Shown here in pieces: positions 7,023 to 13,605 of a stretch of DNA of 17,847 nt. The translations under genes were made by a program, and so were the position numbers. Below the pieces are notes generated by a model, which worked only from the letters and a program-made list of their open reading frames with translations, searched no databases and was not told where the DNA came from. This DNA comes from Bacillota bacterium (GTDB lineage Bacteria > Bacillota > Bacilli > Paenibacillales > Paenibacillaceae): assembly GCA_023386495.1 (NCBI GenBank), contig JAEWJS010000139.1, forward strand, positions 1-17,847. Direction: 5' to 3'. Each line of letters opens with the position of its first letter. Position 1 is the first letter of the stretch.

Positions 7023-7610
7023 CTATTGTACCATGTTGGTCGGAGATATTCCGAAGATGAATAATTGAAGCAGCTGATCGAGGTCCTCATCCTGATCATG
7101 ATGGCCCGGAGTACTCAGATACTCACTAATTTCGCGGAAAAAGATCTTGAAATGCCGGAGCATGATCCGATCAGCATACTGATGCGCGATCTGGTCCTCT
7201 TCTCTCCCGATGCGGATCAGTTTACGGTAAAAGGCTTCGAGCTTCTCCTCTACAACCGCCAGAAAGGCTTGAAGCGGTCGCGTGTCCTGTCCCTGACTCA
7301 TGCGAGCCAGGAGCCGGACGTTGTGAGCCTCCAGCGTCATGATCGCTCTAACTTTGTCGGGGTAGGAACGCTCCGACTCCAGGATCGCGTCATATTCATA
7401 GAGCTGCGCATCCACCCAATGATTCAGCATGGACAGATACAGCTGTTCCTTCGTGCCGAAATAGTTATAGATGGTTGCGGGAGATACGCGGGCATGACCG
7501 GCAATCTCGCTCACGCTCACCTTGTCGAAGCCATATTGACAGACCAAATCAAGCGAGGCAGCGAAGATCTGCTTCGCTTTTTTGTCTCTTCTTCTCTCGA
7601 AACCGTCCAC
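7023..7610 (-). CDS. TetR-family transcriptional regulator
   Basis: A 195-residue TetR-type protein starting with GTG; GAGGTGAGG lies just upstream. Residues ~9-55 form the DNA-binding domain (FAASLDLVCQYGFDKVSVSE, then ATIYNYFGTKEQLYLSML). The remaining ~140 residues are a helical ligand-binding and dimerisation domain without a motif that names the ligand. It is divergent from the flavin monooxygenase operon across a 161-base gap, the classical layout for a TetR repressor of its neighbour. The palindrome at 7737-7750 over the monooxygenase promoter is the likely operator. Its other neighbour, trhO, lies downstream on the same strand. Confidence 0.92.
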   Translation of the reverse strand: MDGFERRRDKKAKQIFAASLDLVCQYGFDKVSVSEIAGHARVSPATIYNYFGTKEQLYLSMLNHWVDAQLYEYDAILESERSYPDKVRAIMTLEAHNVRLLARMSQGQDTRPLQAFLAVVEEKLEAFYRKLIRIGREEDQIAHQYADRIMLRHFKIFFREISEYLSTPGHHDQDEDLDQLLQLFIFGISPTNMVQ

Positions 7611-7717
7611 AAGACCTCACCTCTCGGTTCAGTTTACCTTAATTTTTAGAGTGGTTCAACGAATGTACTCCATCGGGGACACAATTCCTTAACAAAAAGA
7701 AGGAAATTACCCCCTCT

Positions 7718-7746
7718 TTGCAGAAGTAACGCGAGACCGGTATGTA
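7718..7746 (+). promoter_or_regulatory. Candidate promoter of the monooxygenase-DUF3237 operon
   Basis: TTGCAG (7718-7723) and TATGTA (7741-7746) are separated by 17 bases. The -35 is fair (TTG and the fifth position match best) and the -10 is weak. The placement just before the ribosome binding site at 7761 and the palindrome overlapping the -10 support it. Confidence 0.4.
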
Positions 7747-7750
7747 CCGG
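7737..7750. promoter_or_regulatory. Palindrome CCGGTA-TG-TACCGG, candidate TetR operator
   Basis: A perfect 6-bp inverted repeat with a 2-bp centre overlaps the putative -10 of the monooxygenase operon. TetR-family repressors commonly bind such palindromes between divergent genes. The match to this particular TetR is inferred from position only. Confidence 0.5.
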
Positions 7751-7771
7751 GCATCCAAGAGGAGGTACAGC

Positions 7772-9037
7772 ATGCCGAAGAATCGAGAGGTTATGATTAT
7801 CGGAGCGGGTATAGGGGGGCTGGTTACCGCCTTGCAGCTTCATCGCCTTGGCGTATCCGTTCGCTTATACGAAAGCGTGGGGGAAATAAAGGAATTGGGC
7901 GTAGGCATCAACCTGCTGCCGCATTCGGTACGAATTCTGACTGAACTCGGACTTAGCGAAGAGCTCGAGCGGGAAGGTGTACGTACAGCCGAGCTAATCT
8001 ATTATAACAAGTTCGGCCAGCTGATCTGGCGCGAGCCGCGCGGAATCGATGCGGGCTATCGTTGGCCGCAATATTCGATCCATCGCGGCCGTCTTCAAGG
8101 CATACTGCTGCGTGCAGTCAAGCAGCGCCTTGGAGAGGACGCGATTAAGACGGGGCATCATCTGTCTCGCTTCGAGGTTACGGGCGAAGGCGTCGAAGCC
8201 TTCTTCATCGATCGGCGGTCCAAGGAAGAGATCGGTTCCGATCGCGCGGACGTCCTTATCGGAGCGGACGGTATTCATTCCGCCGTACGGCGTTCGTTCT
8301 ACCCGGCGGAGGGCTTGCCCAAATACGGAGGACGCATTCTATGGCGGGGCATAACGGAAGCGCCGCCCTATCTGACAGGACGTTCGATGATCATGGCAGG
8401 GCATGTCGACGAGAAATTCGTAGCCTACCCCATCTCGGGTCCGAATGCCGAGGGCAAGGTGCTGGTCAATTGGATCGCGGAGCTTACCGTGAAGGACATG
8501 CCGGATCGCAGCGACTGGAACCGGCAAGCGAATAGCGAGGATTTTGCGCCGGTGTTCGCCAATTGGCGATTCGACTGGCTGGATGTGCCGGAGCTGATCG
8601 CGCAGGCGGAGACGGTGTATGAGTTCCCGCTCGTCGACCGCGATCCGCTGCCGAAGTGGAGCTTCGATCGGGTTACGCTGCTCGGCGATGCGGCGCATCC
8701 GATGTATCCGATCGGCTCCAACGGGGCCTCCCAGGCGATATTGGACGCCGACGCGCTCTATCAAGCTTTTCGGGCGGAGACTGCGATTCCTCGCATTCTG
8801 CAGCATTATGAGCAGCAACGGCTGGAGAAGACGTCGTCAATCGTGGCCAGCAATCGCCGCATGGGCCCTGAGCGCGTGATGCAGATCGTTCATGAGCGTT
8901 CGCCGAACGGCTACGACGATCTGTATGCGGTCATTTCGAAGCAAGAGCTCGAAGAGATTTCGATGCAGTACAAGCAGATCGCCGGGTTCGATAAGCAGAC
9001 GCTGGAATCGCTGGACGCCGTGGAGGTGGACCAATGA
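7772..9037 (+). CDS. PhzS-like FAD-dependent monooxygenase
   Basis: A 421-residue class A flavoprotein monooxygenase. The N-terminal FAD-binding Rossmann motif is MIIGAGIGGLVTALQLHRLG (GxGxxG at residues 11-16), the DG motif is VLIGADGIHSAVRR, and the GD motif is LLGDAAHPMYPIGSNGASQA. Family features shared with PhzS of Pseudomonas (5-methylphenazine-1-carboxylate 1-monooxygenase) include GVGINLLPHSVR, EPRGIDAGYRWPQYSIHRG, VNWIAEL and DRDPLPKW, recalled from memory rather than aligned. It should use NAD(P)H and O2 to hydroxylate an aromatic substrate; there are no phenazine core genes here, so the substrate is open. The start at 7772 follows GGAGGT by 5 bases. The next gene overlaps its stop (ATGA), and the divergent TetR gene is the likely regulator. 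Confidence 0.92.
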   Translation: MPKNREVMIIGAGIGGLVTALQLHRLGVSVRLYESVGEIKELGVGINLLPHSVRILTELGLSEELEREGVRTAELIYYNKFGQLIWREPRGIDAGYRWPQYSIHRGRLQGILLRAVKQRLGEDAIKTGHHLSRFEVTGEGVEAFFIDRRSKEEIGSDRADVLIGADGIHSAVRRSFYPAEGLPKYGGRILWRGITEAPPYLTGRSMIMAGHVDEKFVAYPISGPNAEGKVLVNWIAELTVKDMPDRSDWNRQANSEDFAPVFANWRFDWLDVPELIAQAETVYEFPLVDRDPLPKWSFDRVTLLGDAAHPMYPIGSNGASQAILDADALYQAFRAETAIPRILQHYEQQRLEKTSSIVASNRRMGPERVMQIVHERSPNGYDDLYAVISKQELEEISMQYKQIAGFDKQTLESLDAVEVDQ

Positions 9038-9489
9038 GCGTAGGGCTCACGCCGGCCTTCCGCGCGAGCATTATCGTAGGGGAGATCCAAGAAATCGGCA
9101 TGACGGCCAAGGGGCGCCGCAGGGCGATTCCGATCCTTGGCGGCGAGTTCTCGGGCGACGGCCTGAGCGGCGTTATTCTGCCGGGCGGGGCGGATTGGCA
9201 ATTGATCCGGCCCGACGGCGTGGCCGAGATCGATGCCCAATACACGATGCAGACGACGGACGGCGTCATCATCTATATCCGGAATATCGGACTGCGCCAT
9301 GGACCGAAGGAGGTCATGGACCGATTGGCGCGCGGCGAGGAGGTTTCGCCGGACGCGTATTATTTCCGCACGTCTCCCACGTTCGAAGTGGAGAGCGGGA
9401 CCTATGATTGGCTCAATCGAACCCTGTTCGTCGGCGTCGGAGAACGGGGCAAGGATCGGGTGCATTTCGCTTTCTACGCCGTATCCTGA
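9034..9489 (+). CDS. DUF3237 family protein
   Basis: A 151-residue protein of the DUF3237 family, predicted to form a small beta-barrel. Recognisable stretches are GRRRAIPILGGEFSGDGLSG, ILPGGADWQLIRPDGVAEID, YIRNIGLRHGPKEVMDRLAR and YYFRTSPTFE followed by YDWLNRTLFVGVGER. There is no signal peptide. Its ATG overlaps the monooxygenase stop codon (ATGA), so the two proteins are probably made in fixed ratio and work on the same pathway, for example on the hydroxylated product. No biochemical function is established for the family that I can state. A strong terminator follows. Confidence 0.9.
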   Translation: MSVGLTPAFRASIIVGEIQEIGMTAKGRRRAIPILGGEFSGDGLSGVILPGGADWQLIRPDGVAEIDAQYTMQTTDGVIIYIRNIGLRHGPKEVMDRLARGEEVSPDAYYFRTSPTFEVESGTYDWLNRTLFVGVGERGKDRVHFAFYAVS

Positions 9490-9512
9490 ATGCCAGTCGA
9501 ACGTACAGCAGC

Positions 9513-9553
9513 AATAAGACAGTGACCGAGCGCAGTCGGCACTGTCTTATTTG
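9513..9553. terminator. Bidirectional terminator between convergent genes
   Basis: A perfect 12-bp stem (AATAAGACAGTG with CACTGTCTTATT, 9513-9524 and 9540-9551) is extended inside by CCGA/TCGG. A/T-rich flanks on both sides suit termination of DUF3237 on the plus strand and of the GntR operon on the minus strand. Confidence 0.88.
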
Positions 9554-9566
9554 TTGTTAGGTGACG

Positions 9567-9932
9567 TCAATACACTTCCTTCAGCAGCGCGTACGCTTCC
9601 TCGACCGTTAGTCCGAAGGACTTGTAGTAGGCGGCATCGAGCTTCATCTGCTGCTGGATCATGTCATTGCGCTTCCGAACCATCTCGTCGGGAGAGAGCT
9701 CGGTGACGAAGCATCCTTTGCCGGTTACCGTATAGATCAGCCCGCAGCGTTCGAGCTCTTCCCATGCCTTCTTGACGGTTATGATACTGACGCGAAGTTC
9801 CGTGGCCGCTTGCCGTATGGGCGGCAGAATATACCCGCTGGCCAGCTCGCCCTTAAGAATGAGAGCGCTGATCTGCTCGAATAGCTGCTGGTAGATCGGC
9901 TTCTCGGATGTGTTCGATATGGCAATGTTCAT
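9567..9932 (-). CDS. GntR-family regulator, YtrA-type
   Basis: A 121-residue YtrA-like GntR protein. Residues ~10-78 form the winged helix (KPIYQQLFEQISALILKGEL, LPPIRQAATELRVSIITVKK, GLIYTVTGKGCFV), followed by a short helical tail (about 79-121) rather than a large ligand domain. YtrA-type repressors are generally autoregulatory and control an adjacent ABC transporter, often in response to cell-envelope-active compounds. Here its ATG overlaps the permease stop by one base, and it is the last gene of the operon, whereas the regulator is usually first. The likely operator is the inverted repeat at 11452-11476. Confidence 0.92.
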   Translation of the reverse strand: MNIAISNTSEKPIYQQLFEQISALILKGELASGYILPPIRQAATELRVSIITVKKAWEELERCGLIYTVTGKGCFVTELSPDEMVRKRNDMIQQQMKLDAAYYKSFGLTVEEAYALLKEVY

Positions 9933-10585
9933 TATAATTCCACTTTCTCGAATCGTTTGTTAGCCCTATCGTAAGCGATCAGCGTAAATAGTGCAAAAAT
10001 TACGATGCCGGCGAGCAACAGCGAGAGTTGAATGACCGGATTATCGGCGCCGGCCCCCTTGAACAGATCGTGCACATGCGGATTCTGGATGCCGAGCCAT
10101 TCCGCGCCGCCGGCGAACAAGATGGCAGCCGTGATCGATGCGACCGATGCCGCGCCGTATTTATAGGCTGTCTTGTAATACATCGGGATAAAGATAAGAT
10201 TGAAGATCGCCAGCATGACGAAGTTGAGTCCCCAGAACCCGAAGGTCGGCGAGAAGAAATAGTAGACCATATCCGGATAGAGGCGGACGCTGATCATGCC
10301 GTAGATCATCGCTATGACAAGATGCAGCATTTCAAGTATGACGAGAAAAAGAACCCGCGCTTTCACGATATCCTTTTTCGTTACGGGCAGCATGCTTGTG
10401 AACATGAGATCGTTATGGCTCTTGTAGCCGCCGAACATATTCGGAACCGTAATGAAGCAGAAGTACAAGAGGACCAAGAAGTAGAGCCAGCCGGGAATTA
10501 ACATCAACGCGCCTGTCAGGAAGGGCAGCGCGTAGAAGAACGGACTGACGCCGATCTTCAGTTCTTTGATCAATAAATTAACCAT
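9932..10585 (-). CDS. ABC-2 type transporter permease (ABC2_membrane_5-like)
   Basis: A 217-residue membrane protein with about six hydrophobic segments (residues ~17-30, 33-50, 78-100, 114-136, 144-162, 186-205) and the cytoplasmic motif SMLPVTKKDIVKARVL (64-79), typical of this permease group. It should form the membrane part of the transporter with the ATPase encoded just upstream. The gene overlaps the ATPase gene by 8 bases, and its ribosome binding site (AAGGAGG) lies inside the ATPase coding sequence. The substrate is unknown; related YtrA-controlled systems respond to envelope antibiotics. Confidence 0.9.
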   Translation of the reverse strand: MVNLLIKELKIGVSPFFYALPFLTGALMLIPGWLYFLVLLYFCFITVPNMFGGYKSHNDLMFTSMLPVTKKDIVKARVLFLVILEMLHLVIAMIYGMISVRLYPDMVYYFFSPTFGFWGLNFVMLAIFNLIFIPMYYKTAYKYGAASVASITAAILFAGGAEWLGIQNPHVHDLFKGAGADNPVIQLSLLLAGIVIFALFTLIAYDRANKRFEKVEL

Positions 10586-11432
10586 GGGAATCCTCCTTCT
10601 TCGAGAAATAAATCATGATTTCCTCTAGATTCGGTGCGGTGGATTTAAGTTCGACAGCGGGATTCAAGTCTTTCGTAGCAATCAAGCCGGTAAAGCCGAA
10701 GGAGTTCGTTTTGTAAGAGATTAGCTTGTCTTTGACCGCATCCAACTGCGCCTGGCTTCCGTTCACCAAGCGATACGCATCGATGAATGCTTCTTTCTCG
10801 TCGCTGTTGATGATCTGTCCGTTATGGATATAGGTAATGTAATCGGCGCACTTTTCCAGGTCGGACGTGATATGGGTCGAGAACAGAATGCTGATCTCGC
10901 CGTCCTGCACGAGCTCCTGGAAGATGTCGAGCAACCCGTCTCTGGCGACCGGATCGAGCCCGCTTGTCGGTTCGTCCAATATGAGCAGCTTAGCGCCGTG
11001 CGACAATGCGATGGCTAAGTTGTATTTGACCTTCATGCCGGTCGATAGTTCGGATATTTTTTTGCTTTCGATCAGGTTGAATTTGCGCAAATACTTGTTA
11101 TAGGTGTCGTCGTCCCAAGACCGATAGAACGGCTTGATCACGTTCGTAAGCGTGTTGATCGTATTGCGCGTATAGAAGTTGATGTCCCCGAAAGCTGAAC
11201 CGATCAATTGCTTCAACTCGACTTCATGCTCGGCCATGTTCTTGCCCAGAACGCAGATCTCGCCGCTATCCGTTCGTGTCAAGTTCAAGATGGATTTAAT
11301 GGTGGTCGTTTTGCCTGCGCCGTTCGCTCCGATGAAGCCCATAATATAACCTTGCTCCAGTTGGAACGAGACGTCCTTCAATTGAAAGTGCTCATAGTTC
11401 TTGCTGACTTGCTTCACTTCTAGTGCAAGCAT
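10578..11432 (-). CDS. ABC transporter ATP-binding protein of the YtrA-type operon
   Basis: A 284-residue ATPase: Walker A GANGAGKTT (residues 35-43), signature LSTGMK (129-134), Walker B LLILDEPTSGLD (149-160, Glu154) and switch His187 in FSTHITSDLEKCADY. A ~80-residue C-terminal extension follows, as in YtrB-like proteins. The start has GGAGG 8 bases upstream. It is the first gene of a three-gene minus-strand operon (ATPase, permease, GntR regulator) with small overlaps at each junction and a good promoter at 11474-11503. It should power export, or an envelope-related flippase or defence function, together with the permease. Confidence 0.93.
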   Translation of the reverse strand: MLALEVKQVSKNYEHFQLKDVSFQLEQGYIMGFIGANGAGKTTTIKSILNLTRTDSGEICVLGKNMAEHEVELKQLIGSAFGDINFYTRNTINTLTNVIKPFYRSWDDDTYNKYLRKFNLIESKKISELSTGMKVKYNLAIALSHGAKLLILDEPTSGLDPVARDGLLDIFQELVQDGEISILFSTHITSDLEKCADYITYIHNGQIINSDEKEAFIDAYRLVNGSQAQLDAVKDKLISYKTNSFGFTGLIATKDLNPAVELKSTAPNLEEIMIYFSKKEDSHG

Positions 11433-11451
11433 AGCGCGGCCTCCATTTCAG

Positions 11452-11476
11452 ATTGTGTATGTTGTATATGCACAAT
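11452..11476. promoter_or_regulatory. Inverted repeat ATTGTG-N13-CACAAT, candidate GntR (YtrA-type) operator
   Basis: Perfect 6-bp arms lie 13 bases apart between the -10 and the ribosome binding site of the ABC operon, overlapping the last bases of the -10. The position fits autorepression by the GntR protein at 9567-9932. Confidence 0.6.
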
Positions 11477-11503
11477 ATAACAGCGTGACAGCTCTGATGT
11501 CAA
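11474..11503 (-). promoter_or_regulatory. Sigma-A promoter of the ABC-GntR operon
   Basis: On the minus strand, a perfect TTGACA (11503-11498) and TATATT (11479-11474, 5/6 match) are 18 bases apart, upstream of the ATPase start. Confidence 0.75.
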
Positions 11504-11535
11504 TCGCAACTTGCAAACTCCGCGAATACACGAAT

Positions 11536-11555
11536 CATGACATATAGCTGTCATG
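11536..11555. promoter_or_regulatory. Inverted repeat CATGACA-N6-TGTCATG upstream of the GyrI-like gene
   Basis: A perfect 7-bp inverted repeat with the centre TATAGC starts 68 bases before the GyrI-like gene. It has no T tract, so it reads as a protein-binding site rather than a terminator. No binding protein can be assigned. Confidence 0.5.
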
Positions 11556-11603
11556 TTCAGCATGGTACGATAGTCGAAGAACAACGAAAGGAGCGGTTCG
11601 AGC

Positions 11604-12227
11604 ATGAAGGTCGATTACAAGAAAGACTTTAAACAGCTGTACATGCCTGGCAAGCAGCCATCAATTGTGGACGTGCCGAGGATGCCGTTCTTTACGGTGA
11701 GCGGTTCGGGCAATCCGAACGGCGAGGATTTTTCCCAAGCAATCGAGGCCTTGTACAGTATGAGCTACGCCGTAAGAATGTCATACAAGAGCGAGGAGGT
11801 GCCGGAAGGGTACTATGAATATACGGTCTTTCCGCTAGAGGGCGAGTGGGATTTGGTAGACCGCACCAAGCCGCCGACGGATAAGAGCAATCTGAAGTAC
11901 ACCATCATGATCCGCCAGCCCGATTTTGTGACCGAACAATGGTTCATGCGATGGCTGGACAAGGTCAAGAACAAGAAGGCCAACCCTTACCTCGACAATG
12001 TCCGATTCGAGAATAGGGAAGAAGGGCTATGCTGCCAAATGATGCATCTCGGCAGCTTCGACGACGAGCCGGCAAGCTTCGCCCGCATGGAAGCGTTCTG
12101 TATCGCTAACGGTTATCGACGCGCGAGCAAGCTTCATCGGGAGATTTATCTGTCCGATCCGCGCAAGACCGAGTCTGACAAGCTTCGCACGGTCTTAAGA
12201 TTCCATGTGGAACCAAGCTCCGTTTGA
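11604..12227 (+). CDS. GyrI-like small-molecule-binding domain protein
   Basis: A 207-residue soluble protein of the GyrI-like (SBM) type: VDVPRMPFFTVSGSGNPNGE, DFSQAIEALYSMSYAVRMSY, YYEYTVFPLEGEWD, YTIMIRQPDFVTEQWF, and GLCCQMMHLGSFDDEPASFA near the C-terminus followed by SKLHREIYLSDPRK. Related domains bind or hydrolyse hydrophobic small molecules and occur as stand-alone proteins or fused to AraC/MerR regulators; this one has no DNA-binding domain. AAAGGAG lies 10 bases before the ATG. It is divergent from the ABC-GntR operon across 171 bases. Function beyond ligand binding is not predictable from the sequence. Confidence 0.88.
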   Translation: MKVDYKKDFKQLYMPGKQPSIVDVPRMPFFTVSGSGNPNGEDFSQAIEALYSMSYAVRMSYKSEEVPEGYYEYTVFPLEGEWDLVDRTKPPTDKSNLKYTIMIRQPDFVTEQWFMRWLDKVKNKKANPYLDNVRFENREEGLCCQMMHLGSFDDEPASFARMEAFCIANGYRRASKLHREIYLSDPRKTESDKLRTVLRFHVEPSSV

Positions 12228-12233
12228 TATAAT
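12225..12233 (+). promoter_or_regulatory. Extended -10 promoter of the methyltransferase gene
   Basis: TGATATAAT contains a perfect TATAAT (12228-12233) preceded by TGN, an extended -10; its TG belongs to the stop codon of the GyrI-like gene. The -35 region is poor, which extended -10 promoters tolerate. Confidence 0.65.
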
Positions 12234-12270
12234 GGGCATATAGCACGCATGCAGAGAGCGGAGGGAAGCC

Positions 12271-12876
12271 ATGGGCAATACAGAGATTTTCGAAGCGATG
12301 GCCGATGGGTACGATACGCCGGAGAGAGTTCGGATCGCGGAGATCGCGTCCAACGCCATTCGCGAATATATCGAGGAGGACGGGCGAGACAAGCGAGCGA
12401 TCGACTTCGGATGCGGGACCGGGCTTGTCGGTCTTCATTTGCTTGACGCGTTCCGGCATGTCTTGTTCTTGGATACGTCGCAGAAGATGCTGGATCGCAT
12501 TAGCGACAAGCTGGCAGGCGCCAATATCCGGAATGCGGATACGATGTGTTTCGATATCGAAGCAGGATTCAGCCCGGAGCTGCGCGCGGATTACGTATTC
12601 ATGGCGCAGGTGCTGCTCCATATTCGGGATATCGAGCTCGTGCTGTCGAGGCTGTACGACGTGCTGAATCCCGGAGGGCATCTGGTCATTGTCGACTTCG
12701 TCAAGAACGAGAATGTGCAGTCGGACAAGGTCCATAACGGATTCGAACCGGGGGAGCTCAGCGACGTGATGGCAGGCATCGGGTTCAAGGACATGCAATT
12801 CAAGACCATCTATAGCGGCAGCAAAATCTTCATGAATCAGGATGCGTCCATGTTCATTCTCGATTCGCGAAAATAA
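12271..12876 (+). CDS. Class I SAM-dependent methyltransferase
   Basis: A 201-residue Rossmann-fold methyltransferase. Motif I is AIDFGCGTGLVGLHLL (residues 43-58), the acidic residue after strand 2 is Asp68 (FLDTSQKMLDRI), and post-motifs include YVFMAQVLLHIRD and LNPGGHLVIVDF. It binds S-adenosylmethionine; the substrate is not evident, and it resembles broad UbiE/COQ5-like small-molecule methyltransferases. GGAGGG lies 5 bases before the ATG, and an extended -10 promoter overlaps the preceding stop codon, so it can be transcribed on its own. No terminator is visible before the two-component genes. Confidence 0.9.
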   Translation: MGNTEIFEAMADGYDTPERVRIAEIASNAIREYIEEDGRDKRAIDFGCGTGLVGLHLLDAFRHVLFLDTSQKMLDRISDKLAGANIRNADTMCFDIEAGFSPELRADYVFMAQVLLHIRDIELVLSRLYDVLNPGGHLVIVDFVKNENVQSDKVHNGFEPGELSDVMAGIGFKDMQFKTIYSGSKIFMNQDASMFILDSRK

Positions 12877-12936
12877 CATCGGCATGTCGAGAAACATGAG
12901 ATCGTCGATGTCAATCGGGATGGAGGTTCGGTTGCA

Positions 12937-13605
12937 ATGGTCATTCTAGTTGTCGACGATGATCCCCATATCCGGGAACTTGTAAGTCTGCAGATGGCGA
13001 AGGCAGGCTACGAGGTCGTGACGGCGGACAACGGCAAGACTGCGCTTGAAGCGCTGGACAATCACCATGTGGGACTCGTCATTCTGGATATTATGATGCC
13101 GGAGATGGATGGCTGGGCATTCTGCCGCAGGCTGCGGGAGCAGTCCGATATCCCGGTGCTCATGCTAACCGCTAAGGGCGAAACGTCCGAGAAGGTGAAC
13201 GGATTTCAGTTAGGCGCAGACGATTACGTCGTGAAACCGTTCGACCCGCCGGAACTGATCGCGCGAGTCCGGGCAATGCTGAAGCGCTATCGCATTGCGG
13301 CGACCGATCAGGTGCAGATCGGATCGATTCTGTTGGATCGGCGGAAGTACGAGGTACTGGCTGGGGACTGCACGGTCAACCTGACGCCCAAGGAGTTCGA
13401 GCTGCTGTTCTTGTTAGCGAGCTATCCAAGACAAATATTCACCAGGGTTCAATTGATCGAGTCTATATGGGGACATGACTTCGAGGGGGATGATCGCACG
13501 GTCGATGTACATGTGAAGAGAATTCGAGGGAAGTTCGGGGAGGATACGTCTGCCTTCCGCATCACGACCGTATACGGAATCGGTTATCGATTGGAGCCAT
13601 GCTAA
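12937..13605 (+). CDS. OmpR/PhoB-family response regulator
   Basis: A 222-residue two-domain regulator. In the receiver domain, acidic residues Asp7-Asp9, phospho-acceptor Asp51 (VILDIMMPEMDG), Thr78 and Lys100 are all present. The C-terminal winged helix (~125-222) shows NLTPKEFELLFLLASYP, the recognition region DDRTVDVHVKRIRGKF and GIGYRLE. It is activated by the kinase encoded next, whose GTG start follows its stop codon without a gap. OmpR-type regulators bind tandem repeats with 10-11-bp period; such a repeat lies upstream of the nearby RND gene (17471-17488). Confidence 0.95.
   Translation: MVILVVDDDPHIRELVSLQMAKAGYEVVTADNGKTALEALDNHHVGLVILDIMMPEMDGWAFCRRLREQSDIPVLMLTAKGETSEKVNGFQLGADDYVVKPFDPPELIARVRAMLKRYRIAATDQVQIGSILLDRRKYEVLAGDCTVNLTPKEFELLFLLASYPRQIFTRVQLIESIWGHDFEGDDRTVDVHVKRIRGKFGEDTSAFRITTVYGIGYRLEPC

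Noticed and set aside
7065..7649. 194-codon open frame on the plus strand opposite the TetR gene
   Set aside because: It is a shadow of the TetR gene; the TetR helix-turn-helix is unmistakable and this frame has no motif.
7772..9489. Monooxygenase and DUF3237 genes as part of a phenazine biosynthesis cluster
   Set aside because: No phenazine core biosynthesis genes are visible on either side; only the tailoring-type enzyme is present.
12106..12897. 263-codon open frame on the minus strand across the GyrI-like and methyltransferase genes
   Set aside because: It crosses two conserved genes and a clear promoter in the opposite direction, without motifs of its own.
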